A DNA stretch of 64,000 bases from Hydractinia symbiolongicarpus (lineage: Eukaryota > Cnidaria > Hydrozoa > Anthoathecata > Hydractiniidae): the NCBI RefSeq assembly GCF_029227915.1, contig NC_079875.1, positions 19,959,001 to 20,023,000 of the forward strand, given 5' to 3'. The notes under the pieces are model-generated. The model had not been told where the DNA came from and did no database searches. It saw nothing but the letters and a program-made list of their open reading frames with translations. This document shows, piece by piece, positions 20,337 to 30,613 of this stretch (its first letter is position 1; the number at the start of each line of letters is the position of its first letter). Made by a program: the position numbers and the translations under genes.

Positions 20337-20690
20337 GAGGTACATCCTCCTCAAGAACCAAAAGTTATTACGAAGAAACACGAAGGTCGTGTTGCTGTTG
20401 GTAAAAGACTTGTCGAATGGAATAGGAAGAACAAGGAGAACTTGCACAAGAACAAGGGTGAAAGTGGTCAAGTACCTGAGGGTGGTACTTCAGTAATTAG
20501 TTCGTCAAGTACATCAGCAAGTTCTAGCACCGTATTAGGAGCGACAACAGTAACGGCAAGTATTGTGATAGTAGGCGTTGGTGTTTGGTCCAAGTTTTTA
20601 AGCAACGCGGAACACAGTTCCAAAAACAGCAGCATCAGCCTGAAAAATCATCAGACATTTTCGACATGCATTGAACCATATAATAAATGA
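20337..20690 (+). pseudogene. Second Polinton: basic/one-helix membrane protein relic
   Basis: The basic block VGKRLVEWNRKNKENLH is followed by a serine-rich linker and the hydrophobic VTASIVIVGVGVW. This matches the layout of the gene at 3985-4353. The start is not clear. The stop TGA 20,688-20,690 overlaps the next ATG at 20,687 (ATGA). Confidence 0.5.
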
Positions 20691-20906
20691 GTTCTAAAGA
20701 GTATCAGAAAGAAGTTGTAAATTCCTTGTGGGAATCTGCCGCCTAGTATCGTACACTATACTTCTAGCATTGGGAGCAAAAAAGATGATGGGGGTTTCTA
20801 GACCTGGGGCCAAGATGAACCTGGAAGACGGTCTGAAGCTTGGTGGATTGTTCGATGACTATGCGATAAAACAAGGATGGTATAAACGTGGTTTGATGCC
20901 AAAATA
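20687..20906 (+). pseudogene. Second Polinton: relic of the 75-residue gene
   Basis: From ATG 20,687 one frame change near 20,745 separates the N-terminus from LGAKKMMGV and MNLEDGLKLGG, ending with a short IKQGWYKRGLMPK tail. It is related to the gene at 4396-4623 and has the same neighbours. Confidence 0.45.
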
Positions 20907-20924
20907 AAATATATAATAAACAAC

Positions 20925-21265
20925 ATGGCAACTTTAGCAGTGATGGAAGCGGGGAACGCACTCGCATTTTCCGGTAGTAATTTTCCTATTTAGCAAACTG
21001 TCGGGGCATGGTGAAGAAGAGCGAAAGAGGCACGATAAAGCCATTGAACAGCTACAAGCTGCTCAGGCCGAATGGATACGCGAGCGGCAAGCAAAAAACG
21101 ACTGGTACAACCATCAAAGACAACTTAAACAGCAGGCAGGTGAGGATTTAAAGAAGTTTGACAGGGGTATGCGAGAATATTACATTGCTATCGTCGATAA
21201 AGCTCCAAAACTTTCAGGTTTAACACACCTTCCATGGACCAAGAGAATGGTGAACTTAACTTCAT
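20925..21265 (+). pseudogene. Second Polinton: coiled-coil protein relic
   Basis: MATLAVMEAGNALAFSG opens from ATG 20,925; after one frame change near 20,980 it continues as RHDKAIEQLQAAQAEWIRER and DLKKFDRGMREYY. This parallels the 116-residue coiled-coil gene at 4626-4976. Confidence 0.55.
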
Positions 21266-21326
21266 TTTAGGGTGCCTAGCTCTTTTGGGATATGCAGCGT
21301 ATAAATACCCTCTTTTCTATAAATAG
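21234..21326 (+). CDS. Second Polinton: 30-residue membrane microprotein
   Basis: ATG 21,234 to TAG 21,324-21,326 is intact: an acidic start MDQENGELNF, then a hydrophobic helix ILGCLALLGYAAY and a short KYPLFYK tail. It overlaps the end of the coiled-coil gene in another frame and resembles the microprotein frame at the same place in the first Polinton. Its stop codon lies within a perfect stem-loop. Being intact next to pseudogenes may be chance, as it is short. Confidence 0.45.
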   Translation: MDQENGELNFILGCLALLGYAAYKYPLFYK

Positions 21327-21333
21327 AAAAGAG
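21310..21333 (+). terminator. Perfect stem-loop at the microprotein 3' end
   Basis: CTCTTTTCTAT (21,310-21,320) and ATAGAAAAGAG (21,323-21,333) are exact reverse complements; allowing a 4-base loop leaves a 10-bp stem. The TAG stop is in the right arm. It corresponds in position to the stem-loop at 5064 in the first Polinton, although the arm sequences differ. Confidence 0.5.
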
Positions 21334-21416
21334 TCGCGGATCGCCTTACGGCTTTTCAGGAGCACCGCGCTACCAAAAAAGACAAACAAACACGTTTTGA
21401 AATGTAATAAAGCAAC

Positions 21417-22403
21417 ATGTCAAAAGCGAAGAAGTCACTAGCTCACTCTGTATATCTAGCCAAGATGCAGAAAAACAGAGTAGTATTTACTATCAGCCTG
21501 AACATAATTGGGTTGGTAGAAAAGCAATTAAACTACTGGCTGAGGAGAGTAAATTACCACGTATAAGAGTCTTACACTGGTTATTAGCCAGCTCCTATGG
21601 CTACGACATATTCGTGGACCAAAAAAGATTGATTATCCACGCTTTACAATCACAAAGCCTAACGAAATGCACCATTTGATCGTAACAAAGTTTATGGGAA
21701 CACGTACAAGTATATTCTGACAGGCATCGATGTGGCTTCGAGATATAAGGTGGCGAGACCTCTACGTACGAAAAAAGCTACTCAGGTTGCAGACATGATA
21801 AGGACATATATAAAGCAGGACCTCTACGCTATCCTGCAATTTTTCAATGTGCTTATGGAGTTTAAATCAGATGTGACAAAACTTTTGGAAGCAAAATATG
21901 TGAAAATTTCTAGAGCCACAACCAAGTATCACTATACCTTTACAGCCTTTGTTGAAACATATAACAAAGTGCTTGCGGAAAAACTTTTCAAACCTCAAGA
22001 TGCGCAAGAGTTAGTTACTGAAAAGAGTGGGTAAAAAACCTATACCCTACAGTAAAGAATTTCAACAATATCAAGACTGCAATGATCGGCATGAAACCGT
22101 GAGCTAAAAAAAAAAGCTATCAAGCTGGAAGAAGAGGAGTATCCTGATGAAAAACCTTTGCCCGAAGATGGTCTGTACCTCTATCTGCTTCAACCTGGAG
22201 AAGAGCATGGTGATCAGAAAAGACGTGCAACGGACGCTTTTTGGAGCAAAAAGATGTATAGATTTGATCGCGTTACGATAGAGCGAAACAGTTGTGTGTT
22301 GTACTGGCTCAAAGAGGGACCTGAGCGTAGTTTTGTTGCAGAAGAATTAATGCTAGTCCCAGAAGATGTAGCAGTCCCTTCTGAGTATGTGAAAGAATGG
22401 TGA
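21417..22403 (+). pseudogene. Second Polinton: integrase relic on the plus strand
   Basis: Starting at ATG 21,417 the order of blocks is a basic KAKKSLAHSVYLAKM start, EHNWVGRKAIKLLAEESK, then GIDVASRYKVARPLRTKKATQ, FKSDVTKLLEAK, ATTKYHYTFTAFVETYNK (glutamate of the DDE set) and the C-terminal PEDGLYLYLLQPGEEHGD and GPERSFVAEELMLVPED, to TGA 22,401-22,403. At least four frame changes occur. The segment carrying the first catalytic aspartate appears partly deleted near 21,660-21,700. It is followed 17 bases later by a 26-base perfect palindrome. Confidence 0.7.
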
Positions 22404-22419
22404 AAGAGTATGTTGTCAT

Positions 22420-22445
22420 CTTGTAAGTCTCATGAGACTTACAAG
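22420..22445. terminator. Perfect 13-bp palindrome after the integrase relic
   Basis: The left arm CTTGTAAGTCTCA (22,420-22,432) and right arm TGAGACTTACAAG (22,433-22,445) are exact reverse complements with no spacer. It lies between the plus-strand integrase stop and the minus-strand capsid relic, the same kind of convergent place as 7518-7542. Confidence 0.55.
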
Positions 22446-22689
22446 AACCTGCCTGTATATTCCTTATGTTCGCAGATAATCATAAAGATGTAAGTTATAG
22501 AACGGGTACCCATACATGATTCCTTTAATAACATTTGGTTCGTTATCGAGGTTGATTTCCACCAGCAGTATATCTGGTATATAAACGCCTAGGATGTCGC
22601 CTATTTTTCCAAGTCTGCTAGATCCGATAGCTTTGTTTCTTTATTTTTGGTCACTTTATAACAGATGACATCGTATTTGTATTAGAATA

Positions 22690-23458
22690 AAAACGTATTA
22701 GAATATTCAATTGTGCATCGCTTAACAAATAGACGTAGCAGCGAATATTCCCTGTTCTATCGGCTTTCTTCATCATATGCAGAGTTATGCCGTCACTCAA
22801 GCGTTGCAAACGCCTTCCGGAACCGTGTAGACTATAATCCGGAGGTGATCGAAAATCGAAAAAAAGCGCATATCTTTCAGTCGCGAATTGCCCTATCGTG
22901 ACTGTCGAGTCATGACTACCAAAGAGGTTTACAATTTCCTCGTACTGATCTTGCCCAAGCATTGCGTGCGAGTAGGGTTCATTAGGCTCACTTTCGACAG
23001 TGATCGAGATTTTCTAAATCTTGGGGTTGTAGAAGACTTCGTTAATACCACTATATGGCTTAAACTTGAAGGTCTGCAAAGAGCAGTAAAACACCCTTAA
23101 GAGATTTGGCTGGGGTATCAATTTGGAGATTATAGCTGGTATCCTCTTTTTTCATGGTAATCACCTTACTGCGCAATTCTCTTTCGAAAGGTAGTGCTAA
23201 ACGACTGTACCGTGATACCATAGCTCCTCATTATTTACCTTGTCGAATTATAGTGTAATGTTAGTGATCTTATATGCAGCATCCCCAGGCTTTGCTGTCG
23301 TAGATTCCGAAGCCGCTGTACCTGCATCTTTGATGACATCTCCATACGATGCAAAATGTAGAACAAACTGCAGCCTGTCGTGTAATCCAGGTTTTTTGCT
23401 ATCCCTCAATGATGGCCACAACTTGTTGTCCTCCGTCAGCTCTTCGTGATCTTTTAAA
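22690..23458 (-). pseudogene. Second Polinton: major capsid relic, interrupted by a pogo-type element
   Basis: On the minus strand the readable pieces from 23,458 down are DHEELTEDNKLWPSLRDS, GLHDRLQFVLHFASYGDVI, AYKITNITL, FYNPKI-like, then MLGQDQYEEIVNLFG, ERYALFFDFRSPPDYSLHGS, LQRLSDGITLHMMKKAD and DAQLNIL. They align in order with the major capsid gene at 1070-2366 (ISNISLEYEIV, ALWLDFRTIDENALHGTG, DAQLNIQ). Several frame changes and stops are present. The 5' part is missing: the gene is cut at 23,459 by the inverted-repeat element beginning at 23,461. Confidence 0.7.
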
Positions 23459-23460
23459 TA

Positions 23461-24174
23461 CAGTAGACCCCCGGTAACTCGAACACCGGTTAACTCGAAC
23501 TTTTATTAGGTCGAACTGTTTTCTACGGTCCCTTGGACATTTATTAATACTTCCTTATAAAAGCTACTCGTTAACTCGAACCCCAGATAACTCGAACATT
23601 CGTTTTCTCGAACCATTTTTTGGTCCCTCTTAAGTTAATTTCTTCGGATAACTCGAACTTTTTAGTGTCTAAGTAGAAAATAAATATTCGAAAAATAAAT
23701 ACTGGTACGTAATGTAGCTTTGGATTTCGAAAAAATGGTTCTCTTTACGAAGGAGCCAAAATATTCCTTTTGATGGCAATATGGTAAAAAAGAAGGCTCT
23801 TCAATTTGCTGAAAGTTTTGATCTTACAAATTTTAAAGCGTCAGATGGATGGCTGGAGAAGTGGAAAAAAGGTTAGAACATAAATACATTCTTGCACGTA
23901 ACAAAAGTTACTTCCTTACAAGTTCTGTTTTTTTAAAATTTCCACCATATACCTTTGTTAAGTCAAACCGACATACGAATTTTTTTTCAGTGAAAACTTA
24001 GATTGTAAGATTTGTAAATTTTATAGAGTCTGAAGAAAAATCGCCTTAACTCGAACTAATATCTCATTTTTTTCTAAGTTCGAATTAACGGGAGCTTAGC
24101 TTAAAGTCGAACATTCGTTAAGTCGAACTGTTTTCTCTGTTCCCTTGGAGGTTCGAATTACCGGGAGTTAACTG
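23461..24174. mobile_element. pogo/Tigger-type DNA transposon, non-autonomous
   Basis: The left end CAGTAGACCCCCGGTAACTC is mirrored at the right by GAATTACCGGGAGTTAACTG, terminal inverted repeats of about 24 bp typical of the Tigger branch of Tc1/mariner. The element is flanked by TA on both sides (23,459-23,460 and 24,175-24,176), the target duplication of this superfamily. It spans 714 bp. Repeated TAACTCGAAC words lie inside both ends. A short transposase remnant is contained (next entry). Confidence 0.85.
23781..23876 (+). pseudogene. Tigger transposase remnant (CENP-B-type HTH)
   Basis: The 31-codon frame from ATG 23,781 includes FAESFDLTNFKASDGWLEKW, the CENP-B-type helix-turn-helix signature of pogo transposases. 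No catalytic DDE part remains. Confidence 0.65.
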
Positions 24175-24177
24175 TAA

Positions 24178-25162
24178 GAGGTAAATCAGGCGAGCGCAAG
24201 CTTGCTTGTTCTGCCAATGCAGTATCATGCCGTAGCAAAGAGAAGTGGGAGGTGCAATAGCCAAAGCCGTTTAAATATTAATCAACTTGTAGCTCCCAGT
24301 TAGTTGTCTTACAGCCATCGATAAGGCCATTGATTTAGGCGTAACTGTTCTTCCATTTGTCGCGTTATAAATCAGATCTTGTGCTAGTGACAAAATGATT
24401 CGATCGTGTTTCACGCCCTTGATGTTAAGGCGTGTCTCAAAATTAGGTTCGTCACTCATGTTGAGTAGCCAGGTACTGGAGGAACAAATTCTCGAACATC
24501 TCTTTTATCAAAATCAGCGGAAGTGGGCGGCCAGTTTACGATGAACGATTCTGATGCCTTGATGACATTGCGCAACTAAAATGCTGCATGGTAGAGATAG
24601 TTCCTCGGATCCCCTTGCGTCGTTATCACCCCACTCGCTTTCGTCGCTGGAAGAACTCTCTGATGTTGTACCTTCACTTCCTGTTAGATTTTCAGATGCC
24701 AACACGTCCCCCGCCTCATATTCTTTGAGATAGACAATATAGCTCTTTCTGCGAAATTTTGGGCGATGGAAGACGAGTTCGGGGAAGTCTTTTTGTAACC
24801 TTAACCGCAGTCTAGAAGCTTTATAATTGAAAGTATTGCTACCCTGTTTAGCAGGAATATATCTAAAGTTTCTAACCAGAGTAGTCATATTGACAATTTT
24901 TTTTCTTCTATCTATTTCATTTTGACATATGTTTCATAAAACATCTCATAGCAAGACTCGCACTGTGTCAAATTCTTTTGTGGATTTTTAACATAAAGCT
25001 TATGGCAGGGTTTATGATAATGCACTTCGAGCGCAACACAATCTTTTTCTCTCAGCACTGTCACAACTCGCTCGTCATTTTTAAATTCGGCCGCAGCCTT
25101 TAACTGACCGTCAGAGGTCTCAGCTCGTGAAAGAGTGATACGAGTTCCCTTGCCACTAATCT
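24178..25162 (-). pseudogene. Fragment of a multi-copy cnidarian element gene, unknown function
   Basis: Minus-strand pieces read in order: at 25,162-24,960 GKGTRITLSRAETSDGQ and VALEVHYHKPCHKLYVK with H/C residues and CESC; at 24,888-24,514 SYIVYLKEYEAGD in a serine/glutamate-rich frame; then NWPPTSADF, EFVPP, and from 24,459 KHDRIILSLAQDLIYNATN and MALSMAVRQLTGSYK, then RHDTALAEQ. The pattern (zinc-binding YHKxC region, VPP, TALA) matches proteins that recur in large numbers in cnidarian genomes; I do not know their function. A TTTTTAG acceptor-like sequence precedes the first piece at 25,163. It is fragmented by frame changes. Confidence 0.4.
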
Positions 25163-25965
25163 AAAAATAGAGAATAAAGAGATATTTGCGACTTTGTTTC
25201 GAATAATATTCGATCATTCGAATAATGTGCTATAAATAAATATTCTTACTTTTTTCAGTTTTATGAATGATATTCTTTTCACAAATAATACATGTGGAGT
25301 ACTAGAACATGCTTCGATCTTTCAGAAAATTTTGTAGGTTTTCATCTTTTGTTTTTTAACTGCATAATTCTATGGAAAAATCGAAGTACAGGAAAAAAAC
25401 AACATAAAATGTAGCTATACACAATTAAACTAACACTGCAGCTGAAATCTTTAACATCACATACCAAGTTCCTTTTGTTTTTTATCTTTCGTTCGTCTTA
25501 ATTTATTGATGTTGGTAAACAACTGATTACATTTTCTTAATAACACAGAGGCGGGAGTTCCTTGTTTTCTAGTTTCTCTTCTGTACTCTTGGGAAATACA
25601 TCGTAAGAAGTTTGGGCAATTGCACACTCTACTCTATTTAATTTAATCCACTCTATTCTAATTTCTATAATTCTACTCAATCCTGCACTACGACGTACGA
25701 GGGTTTCATTTACTACACAATTCGAATGAATAAAAAAAAAAACGCTTTCGCTTTCCATTTATTTTTCGCGCTAATTCAAGTTTGTTTACTTTATAAATCG
25801 CGTGGTCAGCATTTTTTTTCAAAATTATATTTTTACAAACTTAAAATCGCAGTGGGCATAAAAGATTTTTGGCAATTCCGTACTGTAGCAGGTTAGATCA
25901 AAACAAACTGCTAAATGGGGCGGAGAAAGACGTGGCAGATTGTCGATAAAACTTGTCATTATAAT
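25163..25965. other. Non-coding stretch, nothing recognised
   Basis: AT-rich. Short A runs at 25,732-25,741. No frame with family features. Confidence 0.4.
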
Positions 25966-26557
25966 TGTACTAGTCGATAAGGCCCGTGGAGAAATCCACT
26001 TAGGCAGGAGGGACAATGTAAAAATTGGTTATTTTAGACCTTTTGCTGATGTCAGCAGTGCATATGAAAAAACAAATTGACGAAATTCATTTTATCCGTT
26101 GTCTCTATTGTTTAGAGCTCGACACGCTCATGAAGAGAATGTATGTGATCATGTGATTTTAATGAACGGTTAATGATATATAAGGGTTTAATAATTATGC
26201 TGATGTCAGCAAAAAGCCACGAAAACACGCATAATTATTTTTTAGAAATTTGTATACCTGTTGCCTTCAACGTATAGGTCTTTAAACGCTGATCAAGAAA
26301 ATGTATAGAATCATGTACTTTTGACAAACGGTTACGCAAATATGGGGGGTTTAAATGATTTTTGATGACGTCATCAACCCGTCCATTCCGAAACGGATTC
26401 AGGGACCCAGGTTTGGGAAAATTACCCAAATTGGTCCTATCTGGTCCCTATTTACCCACGCGGTGAAAAATCATTGACGTCACCACCTCGTTTCCAAGTT
26501 ATTTGGCCTCAAATATTCAAGTGCACCGTAATGGCTTCATTAATATAATATAGGATA
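25966..26557. repeat. Interspersed repeat cluster (families B and C)
   Basis: At 25,966 TACTAGTCGATAAGGCCCGT with TCCACTTAGGCAG matches 48,075-48,110. At about 26,320-26,560 the GATGACGTCATCAACCCGTC words followed by GGATTCAGGGACCCAGGTTT match 43,590-43,640 and 43,825-43,893, and then 47,929-48,015 downstream of the LINE. The copy here is uninterrupted and serves as an empty-site reference for the LINE insertion. Confidence 0.7.
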
Positions 26558-26737
26558 CTAGTCGTTGCCCGTGGAAAAATCCACGGGTTCGCCAGTCCTT
26601 TATATTTACCCGTCGCAACAAAGTGGATAAAAATATATCGCATTTGATATTTGTGTTTCCGTAACATCATTTTCTAACTCAGCGGGGGGGGTCCGCGCAG
26701 ACACAGACACACGGATTACGGCTATTATTATAGAGAT
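26558..26737. repeat. CCCGTGG-hairpin interspersed repeat, full unit
   Basis: The unit starts ACTAGTCGTTGCCCGTGG, forms a hairpin with arms CCCGTGG and CCACGGG, continues with GGTTCGCC and ends near GGCTATTATTATAGAGA. It matches 32,164-32,342 almost base for base over 180 bp, so the family was active recently. Confidence 0.8.
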
Positions 26738-29700
26738 TGACGTTAGTAGTAGTGTTATTGACGTCGCGCCGTAACGTCACAAAATTTAACATTTGAGACA
26801 TACTTTTTTCGGCGACTTCAGAGAAAATTTCGGCGACATCAAAGGAAAATGACGATATCCACTATGACCGTCACATACACTCCGTATTATTATAAGAGAT
26901 TTTTTGAAAAACTGCGGGTTTACAGAGTTGGTAACATAATTTTTTCTCAATAGAACATTGCTTCTTTGAACTTTTAGAAGAAAATATCGGTCACCAAATT
27001 TGGACAAAGAAACTGAACGATATTGTTGCATAGCCCACGGCCTAGATCGACGTCAACATGCAATGTTCTATTTTTAGTAACATCGATTCGATCCACGTCG
27101 ATCAATTTGATCACATTCGTTTCAGTGGAAACCCGCCTTTTAAGGATCTTTTTTTTAAAACGTTGATAAAATATAGAATATTTGAATATCCGTGGTAGCA
27201 CAAAAAGGAGTTTAGCCCCTTGTAGCTACTTTCTTTGTTGTGTTGTATGTTTTAATGTCAGCATTTTTTAATTCGAAGTATATTTTTAAAATTCATCGTT
27301 GTCGCACAAGTATTTGTAATGGTGTTTCTCGTATGTGAAGACACCACAGAATTGTGCACTTGCAGACATTAGATCATCAAGTGGATCCATCAATTAAAAA
27401 TAAAGTGCACACCAATTGCAAGCTGATGATACACAAGCCATTTTTATATTTATATTATAACCAAATTGCATAAAACACTTTAGTAATGTCCTAAACCTCT
27501 CCCACGCTAAGATTATAAAACATTAAAAGGAAATAGAAGGAAGAATCAAAATTACATGCCGGCGGAGAGCACAAATCAATTAGAAAATGTTTGATTGCAA
27601 ATTTGACATCAATAAATCATTTTATAAGTTTGGTTGTCATGGATTTGAAAAAAATTGGCGCGACTTGATGATTTGCGGTTGTTTGTATTTTCTCGTTTGT
27701 GGATTGATGTGCCAACCTACTTTTATATCATTAAGAGCTTCGTAACGTGCCTACCATCGTTCTAATTACATTGTCAGATGATAAGAGGGATTTTTTAATA
27801 GTAATACCTTTAATTATTATCCATGCGTCACACCGTGTTATAGTATAAAAAAATTATCAAGGAATTGAAAATAATTTTATATAAAATGCGCGCTAAACTG
27901 GAAATGTATGAAAATCTTCATGATTTCGTGAATAAGATGTTTTAATCAGGTTCGCACTAACTAGTCGAAGCATAACAAACCTAACAACAAGCATAACAAA
28001 CAAATACAAAGAGATCGCTTTGCAATAAAGTTTAAGATAAAGATTGCTTATATAGCACAAGTCCTTTCATGTCAAAGTTCAAAAATGTATCGTCTCCGTC
28101 ATATTTCCTTCTTCTTGGCACAAAACACCGATTAAACATCATCACATGTTTCTAAGTGTCCTCTATACTTTGATAACTTTGTCTTCTCCTTACACATCGC
28201 CTTATGATTAGACTAAACAATCTGAATGGAAGTTTTTCTTTTCAAGTGCCACAGATTTGGAAAGGCACCTGATTTGTTTTCATGGCGGAGATATTGACCG
28301 CATTGTATTTCCGTCCGTAGTCGTGTTTATCGTTTAACTTGAGAGCTTTACGAAATCAAAATAAACTGTCAACTATTGCTGACGTCATTAAAGTGGCAAG
28401 TTGTCGCATGTTGTAACTGGTAGAAAACATGGAATCTTCGATTTGTGTTTGTCTTGTTGCGTAAAAGATAGGGTGGGGCAGAGAGGGTGGAAATAAGCAA
28501 GGCTTGGTTGGGAGAAGGTGCAAAGAAGTATGTCATTGGAGATTCAAAGCTGGTAAATAATGGTTGTACATTATTGATCTATGAAAGATATCACAAAAGT
28601 GCTCGCAGAAACAGAGCCAGCACTTCAGACAAGCATTTTAAATGCTTTTTTTCATTTTTGTTTTGACCCATGTTTAAAATATTCAACTTTTTATTTTCTA
28701 AGAACAAAGAAACCCAACATATTATAGGGTCTTCTAAAAGAACGGAACTTGATTCATACTTGCAGGATATGAGAAAGCTTTCTTTCATGAAGAGCAAATT
28801 CTTCTTTGAAAATTGCTAAAAAGATTTTTAATTAAAGAAATAATAAAACTTAAAAAAGAAAGTAAAATTTATACTTTTAAAATATCAGAAAATTTTTTAC
28901 TTATTATAGAACATAAGAATATATGTAAAAAACAATAAATGTACTTACTCAATGATAGACGCTCAATGAAATATCTTTTGTTACTATGGGTGCTGCTTAT
29001 ACGAGAGCGTACTCTTTCAAGGGTAAAGGCGGGGAAGATGTGCTTAAAAACGCTATATTTCCTACCATTGCTGCTCATCTAATGCAACATATACTTTTAA
29101 ATTTAAAAATGCAAGAATGTCTGCAAGTCAATAATTAGAAGTGATAAGGGGGGCAATTAGAAGTGATAAGGGGGACATTGGAATGTCTTCTCAATGCTAC
29201 TGTATTTACTACCCACATTAGTTTAATACAACATAAATATAATATCAGATTTTCAAATAATAATTATAAAAAAAAAAAAAATTATTAAAATCTAGCACAT
29301 TTTCGTAGACGTAGGGGATATATATATTTTGTTCTGATGAAATTAAAGCAAACCGGGACTTATAGACATTTATAAATATTTTTAGTTAGACTGTATTTTG
29401 TACTTCCAGACTGTATTTTTGTATATATTTAAAGGTATTTTATCCATCCATCCATCCATCCATCCATCCATCCATTGTGTGGGTTTTTTATATTAAACTA
29501 TTAAAGGAAAGGAGGAGTGGTTACTCCCACGCGGTGTGTTTACATAACATTGATCCGATTGGATTATATTGCCGGAAATGGATCGATGGTGAAACGGATA
29601 ATTGAAATAGCAAGTTTATATAATTCATCACTCAGAAAGGATGCAACAAATAATTATGAAATTAGGAATTGATTTATTGTTCCCTTATGTGATTTTTTAT

Positions 29701-30598
29701 TAAATCAGCCATAGCGATTTTAGCCTCTTTTGTTAAGCATTTCGCCGTAAATTTATCGCGCAATCATTCAATTAGCCACAGAAGCTTCTTTCGTTTTGCA
29801 AAATGATGAAATGAAACATGTAAAAAAGAGAAAATCTTTAATGAAGCAAACTGCTCCATTCCCCGGCAAAAGGAAAAGAAGTTTGTCTCTTTCATAACAC
29901 ACACATTTATATAACTCTAATTAAGCTAAATTAATTCTCGCCTTCATTTTTTCACACGTGTTTCTTTCCTCTGTCTAACTCTTTTGATTTTGTAAAAAGC
30001 CTTTTCAGTTTCATCTCCCCACTGCTCGTTAAGAACACCACTAAGACAAAGAGGCGACAGATAAATTGAAATAACGAATGAGATACTTCTGTGTTTTCGA
30101 CTGTAGTTTACAATGATTGATTTAACTTCATGCTCAGTCAGATGTGTCGAGGAAGTAATTTAATTGGTTAAAGATTTTTTAGAAAGTATTGTTTAAATGT
30201 GGAAATGACTTGTCATGAAACATAATCCATCCGTTCTTTTATAGCAGCCAGGAAATTGTGTCGCTCTCTCTTTTCAAAATGGATCTAACATGTCATTTTT
30301 GTCATGATCATTAAAACAGTTTAGTCAGGAAAAATAAGGACTTAAAATTACATTCGAAATATTCTAGCCAATCACAATGTACTACTCTACAACCACAAAA
30401 CAATGACACCGTTTATTATTTTTAAACCAATCAGAGAAGAGATGAAAAGTACTTAAGTTGATAATAATAAATTGTCATGATCGTTAAGTGTTATTGTGAA
30501 AATAACATCTCGACAAGGTAGTCAGACGAATTTACAAATTAGCCATTTTCTGACAAACAAGCGCAGAGTGAAACCTATTACATTTTTCAACTTTTAGA
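26738..30598. other. Long non-coding stretch upstream of foxQ2
   Basis: No gene found on either strand; the short open frames have no family features. It holds a poly-A run (29,271-29,280) and an (ATCC)n repeat (29,442-29,475). A repeated AGTGATAAGGGGG pair lies at 29,135-29,170. Regulatory sequence for foxQ2 may be present, but none can be identified by eye. Confidence 0.5.
29442..29475. repeat. (ATCC)n microsatellite
   Basis: About eight ATCC units, 1.1 kb upstream of foxQ2. Confidence 0.95.
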
Positions 30599-30613
30599 TT
30601 GGCGTGCAAGAGT

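Noticed and set aside
22713-23449. Plus-strand frames at 22,713, 22,888 and 23,240
   Set aside because: They are antisense to the capsid relic, whose family motifs are read on the minus strand.
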